A stretch of 64,000 nucleotides of DNA. It comes from UBA1941 sp046329555. GTDB taxonomy: Bacteria > Bacteroidota > Bacteroidia > Chitinophagales > LD1. A model generated the notes under the pieces. The model was not told the origin of the DNA. It saw nothing but the letters and a program-made list of their open reading frames with translations, and searched no databases. The stretch spans positions 372,001 through 436,000 of the forward strand of contig JAXLUK010000003.1 in the NCBI GenBank assembly GCA_046329555.1, in the 5' to 3' direction. Below are positions 26,701-31,171 of the stretch, one piece after another. The position numbers and the translations under genes were made by a program. The first letter of the stretch is position 1, and each line of letters opens with the position of its first letter.

Positions 26701-29700
26701 TTTACTGTTAATCCAGCAGGAACTGTAAATGTTAAACGAACTACGCCTCCACCCAAGGTGTCAATTATAGGTTCAGAAAGATTTGAAGCGGTTCCCGGTA
26801 CATATTTTAGTCCAGGATTTAAGTCCACAATCAGCTTAGTAAATGAGTCGGTTGCAAAAGGTCCCGTATTATAAATAATCTCAGTAACCTTAGTTGAAGA
26901 ATCGTTACATGGAATGAAGCTTCCAGGCACTACACGCACCGCGAAACTTTGCAGCGGATCAGCGCCAATTGTCTTAATACGAACTTTATTAGTTGAATTC
27001 AGTGCAGGTCGTAAATTCTGCCCACACAAATCTTTTGCCCGGCCACGGAACAACACACGGCTTCCTGATAAATAGCCACAGTCTGTTCTTGCCTTGAAGT
27101 GTACAAATACCGAGTTGGTATCAGTGTCGAATCCATTGTCTAATCCATAGGTAGCCAAATACGGTACCAAGGCATCTGTATTAATGGTATAACGCTTACC
27201 AAGTGGCGTTATCGAAGCTAAAGTTGGATCAGCAATAGTTACATAAGTTCCGGAAGTCGGGAATTTAATTTGCCAAGAGCCCGGAATCGGATATACACCG
27301 GTTAATGGAATAAATACGTCAATAAAGTTATTGAAAGTCCTGCCATAATCGACACTTGCCAATTGAACGCCATAGTAGAAAGTATCACATAATTCCACCT
27401 TAGATCCTGGCTGTTCAACGATATTGGTCTGAATTTTTGCCGGTACCGGATTAACATATAATGTATTATAAGCAGGTGTACAAGTAGCCTGATAAGCTGA
27501 CAGACTTGCCGGATAACCGGTACAATTCCAACCAGCAACAACGTTCAAATATTGCTGGCCGCAGCTATTATAGTAAGCATTAACGACGATTGATTTCGGT
27601 GCTCCACCGGCCAAAGTACCGATACGGTAAAGACCAGCGGCATCTTTTGTAATCAAGGTTGGTGCACCAGTTACATCGTATACGCTCACTACCTTAATCT
27701 GATTAGTATCGGGGCTGGCAATTGTAAACCATGTGTTTGGAGAAGTTACGCCATTATTACCTTGAACCAGGAATTGCCACTGTACCTGATGCTGAACACC
27801 TAAAATAGTTTGAGCCGTTGGATTAATACTTAAAGACGGACTATACTGGTACAAATAATGATAGCCGCTATAGGTACCGTAATATGGCGAGCCAGCAATG
27901 ATGTGTTGATTTGCTGTTGGCGCTGTAGTATAACTCCACTGGTAATTCTTGTACTGATCTGCCGTAGCACAATTCAGCGCTTTCACCTGTGCATCAATTC
28001 GGAATGACCAACCATCATCACTATATGGAAGCGCACCACCTGTACCGGTGAAGGCTGCGTTCAAGTTGTAGTTTAGAACGGTATCTGTTCCAGAAACAGA
28101 TAATGTAGGCGTGATCGGACGATCGATTTGGGTATATAAATCATCGCCGCTTGTTCTATAATAATGAATCATAGAAGTGCCTGGAACGTATTGATAACCT
28201 GCAGGAACTACTAGTGTAGTAGCGCTGAGGTGCATCCAGTCACGATATTCATAAGGAAACGTATTTTCACCTGCGTTGCCCTGGAAGGTGTAATAATTAA
28301 AATATGTACCAATCGTTCCTGTTCCACAAGCATTGATGTTAACTTGTCCGGTAGTGGTGTATTGGTCGATAGCATATCCTACAATGCTGTACTGACCGAA
28401 ATAGCCACAGTCGCTAAACGACAAACCAGATGATGTTGCATTGCTGGAGAAAACTCCAGATGGCAACACATCCCCCTGAATTTCGGTGTACCATGGGCCA
28501 TTGCTATTTACACGCCAAAGCGGACGGATGACCACTTTATCGTTATTATCAAAAACATAACCACCTGGAATAGCTGGGGCGCATGCGCTAACTGTCAGCG
28601 CATTAATTTTCCATTCATAAGTATATGTTGTTCCAGCCGTTGTAACGGTTGGCGCTGGCAACTGACAGCTATACGTATTGCCGGATGATACATCAGTAAT
28701 CGTAGCGGTTCCTCCTAAATACTGGAGATAGTTGGCATTATCCAGTTGTACCCTGCCGTAGAAATTACTTAAGCCGTTGGCAGTTGAGGTGGCATCCATC
28801 ACAGCACGCAGTGTATCAAAATACATAGCGCGGGTAAGATCGGTACGCAACGAGTCTAAAGTTGCTCCGTCTGGCAAGCCGTCATTATTATTATCTGGCA
28901 AGCCCCTCGAAATACGATTAAAATAGAAATTCGTGATCGGACAGGCACAAGCTGGCCCACCGCCACAGAACTTTTGAATCCGAACACGCGTGTTCAGACA
29001 TTCTACCGGAATTCGGCAAGGAGATGCACAGGTTTTATCTGGCACATAGAAAGCTGACCAGGCCAGATAGTCATAAACCACCGAAGAACATGCCGCAGGA
29101 ATACAAGCAGCTGTGGTTGTTTTGATGTAGAACTTGGCGTTCTTCATTGAGAAAGGAATAGGGAAATCAAACTTGGCCGTTACGGTATTTCCAGAAACCG
29201 TTACCACAGATGGATTGTAAGTAGTGCTACCAGTACTGTTTGTTAAATAAACATCACCTGGATTATTGGCAAATGAGAAGAAAGTTGGCAAAGTGGCCAC
29301 TACTACCCATTGCGCATTAGCATCAGTGCCCCAATACTGATAATCAGTATTGGTGATCGTCCATGGAATAGTATATGAAGAGGATGCATTGTAATTGAAG
29401 GTGCCGGCATATTTCGCAGCCAAGTCGATAACGGTAGCTGGCAAGCCATAGATGGTGAAGCCGGTTGGCGCTCCACTACAAGCACTTACAAAAGTACCTG
29501 AACCACTCCATTCATTAAAAACATATCTGCCACATCCGCCGGATGGACAGCAGTTTCTAGTGCGGAAACGGATACGAATAGTTTGTCCAGCACCAATTCT
29601 TCCAACAGGCAAGGTACCCGTTGCTGTTTTGTAAACTGTACTTCCGAAGCAATTGGTAATAGATGTATCGGAATTGAATACCGTCAACGTCGGCGTAATG

Positions 29701-30893
29701 TTAAAATATCCAGTTCCAGTATCGGCTTGAAAAGAGCCATTAATGAAGGTAGTAAACGAACTAGCGCCAATGCTCAACGAGTACGACACGGAACGTGCAT
29801 CTGCTCCTCCGTTATTAGTGAGGTATACAACTTGAGTATCTGAAACGGATCCATAGCATTTAGTATAGACAGAAGCAGCATCCGGGGCGCTCACTACATT
29901 TGGCGTGCCCACAGTTACGTTGGCAACCGCGGTGTTAATTTCATCCTGACAAGGGCCAAATTCACAGAAGCCCCACCGGAAACCAATAGTACTATTAAAG
30001 GTAGCAGGGCTACATAATCCAGATGCATTAATACATTCTGTAACATAAACCCGCTGGCCGGGTCCTAAAGAATCTCCAAAGCCTGCAGCGATAAATTGTG
30101 CTGCCGCAGCATCAGCAAAGGTGGTGTCACCTACATTACTTAAAGTGAGGTTAACCGGAGCGCCACCGCTGGTTTTAGCAATACCGATACTTACAACCTG
30201 CAGTCCAGGGGTATGCAAATCATACAAACGAAGATTACGAACGAAGCCCGCCGTAGCCGAGGTATTTTGTAACCAGTACTGACGACAAGTTACCGTACCA
30301 GACTGGAATGTTACACTCTGTCCGTATTGCCAAGTAGGAAGTGGAATATTGGTTATTTGGAATGCGTTGTTATAAGCCTGCTGAGATACGTCACTATTTA
30401 TATATGATGTAGCACCAATACGGAAGTTTAGTTTATAGTCGTTATATATAGGATTACCAATAGCATCAAAAATCGCACAATCGCCTTTCACCAAAAATTT
30501 CAAATAGCGAGATACACCATTAGGCATGCCGCCGCCGGGCAGCGGACCGGTTACTGTGAACGTAGGTGCGAAAATGGTACCGGACGAAGTTACCGAATAC
30601 CCTGCCGAAGGAGAGGTACCATTCAGCGAGTCGGTGATAAACACCTGACTGGCGTAGTGTACCCCCTGGCCAAAGGTTACCGGAACCGAGATATTGGTGA
30701 TTGGATTGGTGCCCGTTTTGTTGCCGATGTACAACGTTACCGTATCCGTGTTATCGCATATATTGAGTTTCAGTCTCGACATATCGGTAACATCCTTGAA
30801 TATAATCAGCGAGTTACTTTGCGCCTGAGCCCCTTGAACCAAAGCCGTTAAACAAAATAATGCTGCGAAAAAACGGTTTGTAAACGTTTTCAT
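5751..30893 (-). CDS. Giant Ig/PKD/cadherin-like repeat adhesin with type B T9SS sorting domain
   Basis: This is a single uninterrupted frame of about 8380 residues. The start at 30893 opens into a signal peptide (MKTFTNRFFAALFCL to GAQAQ); an in-frame ATG at 31013 adds 40 residues unlike a signal sequence. From the N-terminus it has DUF11-like/Ig-like domains (DNA ~30.8-26.2 kb); SprB-type Ig repeats of about 170 residues (~25.9-24.1 kb; AGPNQTYCLP, VTDNVSGC); a PKD domain (~23.4-23.2 kb; WNFGDST); more Ig-like domains to ~20.9 kb; then a very long run of ~100-residue cadherin-like domains with NDSDPDGD loops down to ~6.1 kb. It ends in a gliding-motility-type (type B) sorting domain. It is expected to be exported by the T9SS and displayed on the surface as an adhesin or motility filament. 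Binding target is unknown. Head of a likely operon with the PorP/SprF and PorE-like genes. Confidence 0.95.
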   Translation of the reverse strand: MKTFTNRFFAALFCLTALVQGAQAQSNSLIIFKDVTDMSRLKLNICDNTDTVTLYIGNKTGTNPITNISVPVTFGQGVHYASQVFITDSLNGTSPSAGYSVTSSGTIFAPTFTVTGPLPGGGMPNGVSRYLKFLVKGDCAIFDAIGNPIYNDYKLNFRIGATSYINSDVSQQAYNNAFQITNIPLPTWQYGQSVTFQSGTVTCRQYWLQNTSATAGFVRNLRLYDLHTPGLQVVSIGIAKTSGGAPVNLTLSNVGDTTFADAAAAQFIAAGFGDSLGPGQRVYVTECINASGLCSPATFNSTIGFRWGFCEFGPCQDEINTAVANVTVGTPNVVSAPDAASVYTKCYGSVSDTQVVYLTNNGGADARSVSYSLSIGASSFTTFINGSFQADTGTGYFNITPTLTVFNSDTSITNCFGSTVYKTATGTLPVGRIGAGQTIRIRFRTRNCCPSGGCGRYVFNEWSGSGTFVSACSGAPTGFTIYGLPATVIDLAAKYAGTFNYNASSSYTIPWTITNTDYQYWGTDANAQWVVVATLPTFFSFANNPGDVYLTNSTGSTTYNPSVVTVSGNTVTAKFDFPIPFSMKNAKFYIKTTTAACIPAACSSVVYDYLAWSAFYVPDKTCASPCRIPVECLNTRVRIQKFCGGGPACACPITNFYFNRISRGLPDNNNDGLPDGATLDSLRTDLTRAMYFDTLRAVMDATSTANGLSNFYGRVQLDNANYLQYLGGTATITDVSSGNTYSCQLPAPTVTTAGTTYTYEWKINALTVSACAPAIPGGYVFDNNDKVVIRPLWRVNSNGPWYTEIQGDVLPSGVFSSNATSSGLSFSDCGYFGQYSIVGYAIDQYTTTGQVNINACGTGTIGTYFNYYTFQGNAGENTFPYEYRDWMHLSATTLVVPAGYQYVPGTSMIHYYRTSGDDLYTQIDRPITPTLSVSGTDTVLNYNLNAAFTGTGGALPYSDDGWSFRIDAQVKALNCATADQYKNYQWSYTTAPTANQHIIAGSPYYGTYSGYHYLYQYSPSLSINPTAQTILGVQHQVQWQFLVQGNNGVTSPNTWFTIASPDTNQIKVVSVYDVTGAPTLITKDAAGLYRIGTLAGGAPKSIVVNAYYNSCGQQYLNVVAGWNCTGYPASLSAYQATCTPAYNTLYVNPVPAKIQTNIVEQPGSKVELCDTFYYGVQLASVDYGRTFNNFIDVFIPLTGVYPIPGSWQIKFPTSGTYVTIADPTLASITPLGKRYTINTDALVPYLATYGLDNGFDTDTNSVFVHFKARTDCGYLSGSRVLFRGRAKDLCGQNLRPALNSTNKVRIKTIGADPLQSFAVRVVPGSFIPCNDSSTKVTEIIYNTGPFATDSFTKLIVDLNPGLKYVPGTASNLSEPIIDTLGGGVVRLTFTVPAGLTVNDSMLVYYNIKAVDSGFNYQFHFVTKILNEIKAVCISNGDTCDLSEITGEFEQDLSVGTPKLSISNIVAHSECNPPTGETVFLDYDIYNANIATSNVLPINANLWWDANNNNKVDGPDIKVGTYQILGSIDSGTTRHVSSIYTVPAAQSCKLILSIDSFTSACLPLRIDTPLGPLKLENAGDSIFACNNATSKLGCNAGGSGAIFGYTYSWSAIGAAPLSALSCTNCANPTYTFPTNNTGANLVYKYILTTNRGIAACQNKDTVVVTVYPATTVSISSLDTNLCLGQSTNLTATGTPVGGSYQWNPVNFMTPAAGNTALVTVNPPATQTYGVTYVNNGCSSVAYKTVNVYPNVQAEAGPNQTYCLPVSTTITIGGTPTASGGSGNFSYSWAPTTNLSNATIANPTVTAVAMNTAYYVTVTDNVSGCVAVDSVRIIINPSASVTIASTDTDLCVGQNTTLTATGSPAGGTYQWNPVNFMTPAAGNTAAVTVAPPATQTYGVTYTLSGCSATVYKTVNVYPAVLAEAGPNQTYCLPVTTTVTLGGSPTATGGSGNYTYTWSPATNLSSTSVANPTVTVGVTNTLYLLTVTDNVSGCTSVDSVRLIINPSASVTIASPDTELCAGQYATLTATGAPAGGTYAWTPTSFLSPGAGNTAAVTVNPPVTQTYAVTYTLSGCSAVAYKTVNVYPVVQVDAGPNQSYCLPIGSTVTIGGTPTASGGSGNFTYSWSPTTNLSNATVANPTVTAVAMNTVYYVTVTDNVSGCSGVDSVRIIINPSASVSIASPDTDICQSQSSVLTASGLPAGGSYSWNPTVGMTPVAGNSASVTVAPTANQCYLVTYTAAGCSATATKCVNVYSSPIADGGPDKTLCPNIPSVQIGNPATGGSGSFTYSWAPAGTLSNATVAQPIASPAVTTKYFVTVTDNISGCTNIDSVTVTRNPAPSADAGPSVSICPGGSVQLSATGAGVGGTYQWAADPTLSGTTFCCPTATPTASNTTYTVTVTDINGCTASDTVHVRISSGLSVSVPDYELCEGQSTVISPNLFGSNYRYLYSPGIGLSCITCAQPTVGPATLSNIYTVRITDTVTGCSGTDTFTVIVHPKPRADFFGQQLCQGDTVQFTDHSTSVDPINRWHWNFGDSTFVDDTSNIQNPRYVYRTFNAHDASLTVYTIYGCIDSFHLPVYSLPPVTPFAGNDTAIGPGGSTILGATGGTSYIWAPNSSLTNFNTANPTASPSFTTTYTVTVTNDYGCKGVDSVVVYVLPLPNVTAGPDTFICVGNPVRLLGGSSTPGVTLQWIPTTFLDSPKIAQPVALPTFPGVYQYVLQVKGTYGIVNYDTMTLTVYPNPVVTASADSLSICGSANAVFNFNSNVGGTTYAWTASNGMSGTGNINVALTNSGIVDSVVRFTVIGTSPGGCADTVQVQARVKPNPVLTANGFPSAICSGFAYTGSITSTVTGTNISWTASNGLNGTGGTINQIINNPGASPLPVVFTFIGNSNGCLDTVQTTVTVNPLPRADAGADVSGLTACGSDSVRIGGSPTASGGVPAYTYSWSPTAGLTNPTIANPYVKNLGANTSFTVLVTDANGCTATDLMNVSVSGSTLAVNITISNGSSSFCEGSGATVDLNGIVTGGTPGYTYRWTPSAFLDDSTAATVTASPNVAGSYPYTLIVTDSKGCQASRTRTITVKPLPHPTINGLDSVYCVGITSVALNGTPAGGTWSGPGVVGSTFRPNQIGVGVYTITYTVTVNGCTHDTSQQVRVSGNPVITISGYNPSYCTNEQVDTFIGSPTGGTWSGLGIDPATGIFNPALVNVPNGISRNIDIVYHFPNPGFCSDSTRVTITINKAPTINIGVSKDTICVGQPVTLSPNFSALPPAANIRWYDVNGTFITNSINPIVVNPVRPDHGYYAVIITPAGCSNVDTVSIHVNQRPVAIDDLDSTCEGFTKLSDVVANDTDPEGDANKVRVLTVKHGTVSTDTVLNQVSYTPAYGYFGNDTITYEICNRQCLAQCDTGTLFMKICPQNEPPVADSIVVYTPRNTPVPVNVGSATSDPNGDPMTYTYGTPSLLGTTVTVTGNGTIIVTPPLNYVGDISIPYTVCDQSIYPVNVLCATSYIVVHVTNPGDTLVNHAPVANNDYATAVNQTPLTINVRSNDFDPDGDNLTLPQILSSTGGTVSVNSDGTLKFIAQLLPAGIWYDTVTYRICDTLAAHNPKPLCDIAKVIITINNVDTTPKNRPPFAADDYATIAENTTINIPVKNNDSDPDGDSLGTPTVLTAPVHGTVSYGPNGTFVYTPDPFYHGLDSFFYQVCDTLASLDPKPLCDQAWVHITVNPANEPPTADTIRYTEFQNKPHDVNILLAVSDPNGDPLTVTVGTPSDPSVTYVVTGNGAITVTGTTPGTYTIPYYVCDNSPYVVHTLCDTSVIIVTILPSGDTVNNHPPVANNDYATTNSTTSPVVVNVRGNDSDPDGDALTVPVLTGLTSTTYPGTFSVDASGNVVFTPSPSVLPAGIYVDSAQYQICDITTKAPQPLCSTAWVVVTINTVDTPSNRPPVAVDDHVNTPEGTPITINVRGNDSDPDGDSLTIPTLVTTVTNGTLTQLPNGDFNYVPNPFFHGVDSFLYTVCDTLSANNPQHLCDQAWAYITVDPRNEPPTADTIRYTEFQNKPHDVNILLAVSDPNGDPLTVTVGFPNSPTITYVETGNGAITVTGTTPGTYTIPYYVCDNSPYVVHTLCDTGVIIVTILPSGDTVNNHPPVANNDYATTNSTTSPVVVNVRGNDSDPDGDALTVPVLTGLTSTTYPGTFSVDASGNVVFTPSPSVLPAGIYVDSAQYQICDITTKAPQPLCSTAWVVVTINTVDTPSNRPPVAVDDHVNTPEGTPVTINVRGNDSDPDGDSLTTPVVVTPPTQGAVSVDANGNVVYTPNPFFHGSDSFQYSVCDTLSANNPQHLCDQAWVYITVDPRNEPPTADTIRYTEYQNKPHDVNILLAVSDPNGDPLTVTVGTPSDPSVTYVVTGNGAITVTGTTPGTYTIPYYVCDNSPYVVHTLCDTSVIIVTILPSSDTLNNHPPVANNDYATTNSTTSPVVVNVRGNDSDPDGDALTVPVLTGLTSTTYPGTFSVDASGNVVFTPSPSVLPAGIYVDSAQYQICDITTKAPQPLCSTAWVVVTINTVDTPSNRPPVAVDDHVNTPEGTPVTINVRGNDSDPDGDSLTKPVVVTPPTQGTVSVDANGNVVYTPNPFFHGSDSFQYSVCDTLSANNPQHLCDQAWVYITVDPRNEPPTADTIRYAEFQNKPHDVNILLAVSDPNGDPLTVTVGTPSDPSVTYVVTGNGAITVTGTTPGTYTITYYVCDNSPYVVHTLCDTSVIIVTILPSSDTVNNHPPVANNDYATTNSTTSPVVVNVRGNDSDPDGDALTVPVLTGLTSTTYPGTFSVDASGNVVFTPSPSVLPAGIYVDSAQYQICDITTKAPQPLCSTAWVVVTINTVDTPSNRPPVAVDDHVNTPEGTPITINVRGNDSDPDGDSLTIPTLVTTVTNGTLTQLPNGDFNYVPNPFFHGVDSFLYTVCDTLSANNPQHLCDQAWAYITVDPRNEPPTADTIRYTEFQNKPHDVNILLAVSDPNGDPLTVTVGFPNSPTITYVETGNGAITVTGTTPGTYTIPYYVCDNSPYVVHTLCDTGVIIVTILPSGDTVNNHPPVANNDYATTNSTTSPVVVNVRGNDSDPDGDALTVPVLTGLTSTTYPGTFSVDASGNVVFTPSPSVLPAGIYVDSAQYQICDITTKAPQPLCSTAWVVVTINTVDTPSNRPPVAVDDHVNTPEGTPVTINVRGNDSDPDGDSLTTPVVVTPPTQGAVSVDANGNVVYTPNPFFHGSDSFQYSVCDTLSANNPQHLCDQAWVYITVDPRNEPPTADTIRYTEFQNKPHDVNILLAVSDPNGDPLTVTVGFPNSPTITYVVTGNGAITVTGTTPGTYTIPYYVCDNSPYVVHTLCDTGVIIVTILPSGDTVNNHPPVANNDYATTNSTTSPVVVNVRGNDSDPDGDALTVPVLTGLTSTTYPGTFSVDASGNVVFTPSPSVLPAGIYVDSAQYQICDITTKAPQPLCSTAWVVVTINTVDTPSNRPPVAVDDHVNTPEGTPVTINVRGNDSDPDGDSLTKPVVVTPPTQGTVSVDANGNVVYTPNPFFHGSDSFQYSVCDTLSANNPKHLCDQAWVYITVDPRNEPPTADTIRYTEYQNKPHDVNILLAVSDPNGDPLTVTVSNNPAITYVVTGNGAITVTGTTPGTYSIPYYVCDNSPYVVHTLCDTSVIIVTILPSGDTVYNNPPVANNDYATTNSTTSPVVVNVRGNDSDPDGDALTVPVLTGLTSTTYPGTFSVDASGNVVFTPSPSVLPAGIYVDSAQYQICDITTKAPQPLCSTAWVVVTINTVDTPSNRPPVAVDDHVNTPEGTPVTINVRGNDSDPDGDSLTIPVVITNPTHGTASVDPSGNIVYTPVPFFHGLDSFQYTVCDTLSANNPQHLCDQAWVYVNIEGVNEPPVAVNLYLNTPKEQPIGVNVASGTTDPNGDPLTYSYPGPGPINGNWLPNPGNPTNGSGIYTPNPGFVGLDSFLYVVCDNSPYPVHVLCDTAWVVINVTDPADSLTNHPPVASTDLGVTTPGSSIIINVKANDTDPDGNPLNQPSITSGPLQGGTVVVNANGTVTYTAPATIPVGISYDTFYYKVCDITTVNPQPLCANAMVIITINSVDTPDVNKNDPPVAADDYITICEETYAVVNVLNNDVDPNGDAIKVVRVLTNATHGLAVASNPNVVYVPAVNFYGSDSASYVVCDNRTPALCDTAWVHFTVRNVNDEPLAQNDTANTGMNTSVNVPVLVNDVEPDGDSVYLGIVTPPIHGTVVLNSNNTFTYTPATGYAGYDTFYYKVCDIQQPNIVYCGTFNSICDVGLVSIHIANRPPHIDSTFVTIPEDTGVVRICPVISDPDGNAVKITAFACQPANGTASFVNAGSDSCLTYTPNPNFYGNDSICVVVCDNGVPSLCDTNQVYITVVPVCDKPKAVTDNYVITSSSPSTLSVAANDTSVEGPYAISIVSQGTLGVVVPGGSNNLVYTAIATSGVDSFRYAICNTGQLCNLCDTGLVRITIRQNNLPPVAINDTTTTPQNTQVCVPVKANDSDPNGDAITVTALPCAPLHGTASINAANEVCYTPAQNFVGTDVLCYQICDNAVPALCDTAQVVITVTRNPHPPVAVNDTAYTPVDSTVVVCVAANDRDIDNDINKGSVGLCSLPLHAASIPAINPITGCITYVPQPGFQGVDSFCYRICDSTQPVPLCAQAMVYVYVTPENHPPVAPDTTVTIPEDSSFTYCPQLTDPDGNAVSITSVCSPVHGTATVSGNCITYTVDPNYNGTDSFCYTACDNGVPSLCSSGTVHVIITPVVDCPLANSDYATGQPALVVNINELNNDAYVHAIGSGSTVTIVSQSAATAGNVVSVLPNGWLSYVAAVGFNGMDTVVYSLCDNIEGCCDTATVIVVTDTNCFGPQLSNDRYRVCEESVLTAAVLNNDFVGNTGLGGLSITQNAAHGFAFVNSATNEIVYTPGTNYFGPDTVVYQVCDQCNKPSANCATAVVSIMVENRNDVPTAIDDTISVLEDDSVVVNVLANDYDIDGDLLELAISAQPAFGTVTLNNNQLVYHPKANFCGIDTFGYKIVGGNGSANCPGDENFDLGLVTVNVICVNDTPIIPDTIIRTPEDTPITVCIPYIDVDSSDTHVISTCGGPLHGTMTATVSDKPNLVCVTYVPDSNYYGEDSICIVLCDVTTVDPHPLCDTTHIRIIVDPRNEPPVAENVYTQTPKGQPVGIAIYPSVHDPNGDPVVYSYYGGPSNGTWTPTGSGTGVYTPNAGFVGTDSFVYYVCDQSPILYSPLCDTAVVYITVIDTTGGTNHPPVANNDYATTPVNTPVTVLAGSNDFDVDGNPLTWSAVSSTTTSHGTFTMGANGVTVYVPNTGFTGLDTLQYAVCDNGTPALCDTATIYIVVTPDTTSLSNNPPVATDDFANTHYGVPVTIPVLGNDWDPDGDSIHVTTVNGGPLYGTTVINPDGTITYIPDFGPGLGPNAHRPDTFTYVICDNGNPVLCDTATVVIHVPNSVQAVNDTSLTGKNVPVVVHILNNDFDPELDSFYVTAIVDSTHFGTVTLNPNGTVTYTPSGAVCDAVDSFRYAIMDTLGATDTAWAYVNVICCQVVANDDNLNMNQGDTLYAHVTMNDNLDNRYPHHVAISVAPLHGTAQVINDTTIMYIPSASYCGKDYIEYTVSDTCGLDTGNLNIVIFCDSVKTVAVDDYAFTQRDSCVTLRILDNDTFANCTPPVVSILDSTNHGTVSLIAGNQVKYCPNPGYIGLDTFTYSLCETCLSTSCDTAIGVILVDTICKSPVAIDDTSNHGYQCNDTVNVVRNDVNTFGATISIYQQPAHGTASVFGGSIIYVPDGQHPNSTVTIGYLICGLCDAPCDSGLLTINLTGYGCNVHHPTLVNDQVTMCNNRDSVICVLNNDFDVDGDAITLTTVVPATHGTVTQQGNCILYHPDANYIGGDTFSYRACDNGVPSLCTSARVYIQLNNCANTPPVANPPVDTTTQCTPVTVCLDSVYDAEGDSVFISSTCTPQHGTISNISGICFTYTPDCDTANGGLPFIGTDSFCIVICDNGKPQAACDTIIGRVVVLPKVPVDTIWANNDTVATPGNTPVVITVLTNDGFLPFPGNGQTGTKITVDSVLAQQPAHGTAVINPDGTITYTPSDTFCGIDSFSYAITDNGHPEQHDTATVYVYVCLQPVIARDDHFCDDTTTTVGVAVDLNVLANDVLPLAADTTVTVGPLEPTHGVVTPNGNLTLHYQPLDSFTGIDSFDYIVCVTLGNETRCDTARVCVNVIDTNTMCTFPNGFSPNGDGVHDYFVTPCIELHPKATLRVFNRWGDEVWTSVEPYKNNWGGTNNQGTVLPDGTYYFIYSYNDGSGKSEARFVVIHR
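5754..6020 (-). other. Type B T9SS C-terminal sorting domain (gliding motility C-terminal) of the giant protein
   Basis: The last ~89 residues begin with the diagnostic FPNGFSPNGDGVHDYF. They continue with LRVFNRWGDEVW and end LPDGTYYFIYSYNDG...RFVVIHR. This pattern defines the gliding-motility-associated (CHU_C/TIGR04131-type) sorting domain. It differs from the shorter type A domain seen in the M1 peptidase and in the propeller protein at 46090-47103. Confidence 0.92.
13317..19725 (-). repeat. Tandem array of 939-bp (313-residue) units inside the giant gene
   Basis: One anchor sequence (GAACACAATGG) recurs at 13501, 14434, 15373, 16312, 17251, 18190 and 19129. The steps are 933 bp, then 939 bp five times. 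Each unit encodes three cadherin-like domains: one beginning PPTADTIRY, one beginning PPVANNDYATT and one beginning RPPVAVDDHVNTPEG. The middle domain is essentially invariant over all seven copies and the DNA is nearly identical, while the flanking domains vary slightly. Beyond about 13.3 and 19.7 kb the same domain order continues in diverged form. Array limits are approximate. Confidence 0.95.
13978..19611 (-). repeat. Higher-order duplication of a 2817-bp block of three units
   Basis: The third domain of each 939-bp unit occurs in three versions. Reading in gene direction these are TLVTTVTNGTLTQ, VVVTPPTQGAVSV and VVVTPPTQGTVSV. The order repeats exactly twice, at about 18.9, 17.9 and 17.0 kb and again at 16.1, 15.1 and 14.2 kb. 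The spacing of equivalent versions is 2817 bp (3 x 939). This indicates tandem duplication of a three-unit block. The phase of the block ends is arbitrary. Confidence 0.85.
24100..25900 (-). repeat. About 505-510-bp Ig-like (SprB-type) repeats in the giant gene
   Basis: Phrases encoding AGPNQTYCLP followed by a Gly/Ser-rich turn, a YSW strand and VTDNVSGC recur near 25.63, 25.12 and 24.61 kb, about 505 bp apart, with a degenerate copy below. Each unit pairs two Ig-like domains. They are more diverged in DNA than the 939-bp array, which suggests an older expansion. Confidence 0.8.
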
Positions 30894-31171
30894 CTTATGA
30901 CGATTTGATGCTTGATTGAGAATACCTTTGGGTGTACCGGAAGAACTGGTTACCACAAGTTTACCAGAGCAATCTGCTCCGGTTTTCTGAGAAAACACGC
31001 TATTAGTAATCAATGTTTAATGTTGTAACTTTTTACAATAATCGACCTATTTGTTAAGGATACACTTCCGGTTTGTCGCGCGAATATAGTTTTCCTACCC
31101 ACAATTGTCAAATTTCTATGAAATTCGCACCCGGTTTCCACAAATTCTACCTTCTTTGGGGCCAACAACTT
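30894..31171. other. Divergent intergenic region with a leader hairpin
   Basis: This region separates the leftward giant gene from the rightward nucleotidyltransferase-kinase gene. A hairpin with 8-bp arms (30964-30971 and 30975-30982, one G-U pair, 3-nt loop) would lie in the leader of the giant-gene transcript. No convincing TTTG/TAnnTTTG promoter pair was found on either strand. An ATG at 31118 lies in frame with the kinase gene but adds a segment outside the conserved domain. Confidence 0.5.

Noticed and set aside
5751..30893. Frameshift or pseudogene in so long a gene
   Set aside because: The frame is continuous from signal peptide to sorting domain with conserved domain motifs throughout.
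30894..31013. In-frame ATG at 31013 as start of the giant protein
   Set aside because: The 40 extra residues are polar and end just before a clear signal peptide beginning at 30893; a hairpin also lies in this stretch.
31073..31171. TTG or ATG starts extending the nucleotidyltransferase-kinase
   Set aside because: The extra residues lie outside the conserved domain and overlap the likely promoter region; kept only as alternatives.
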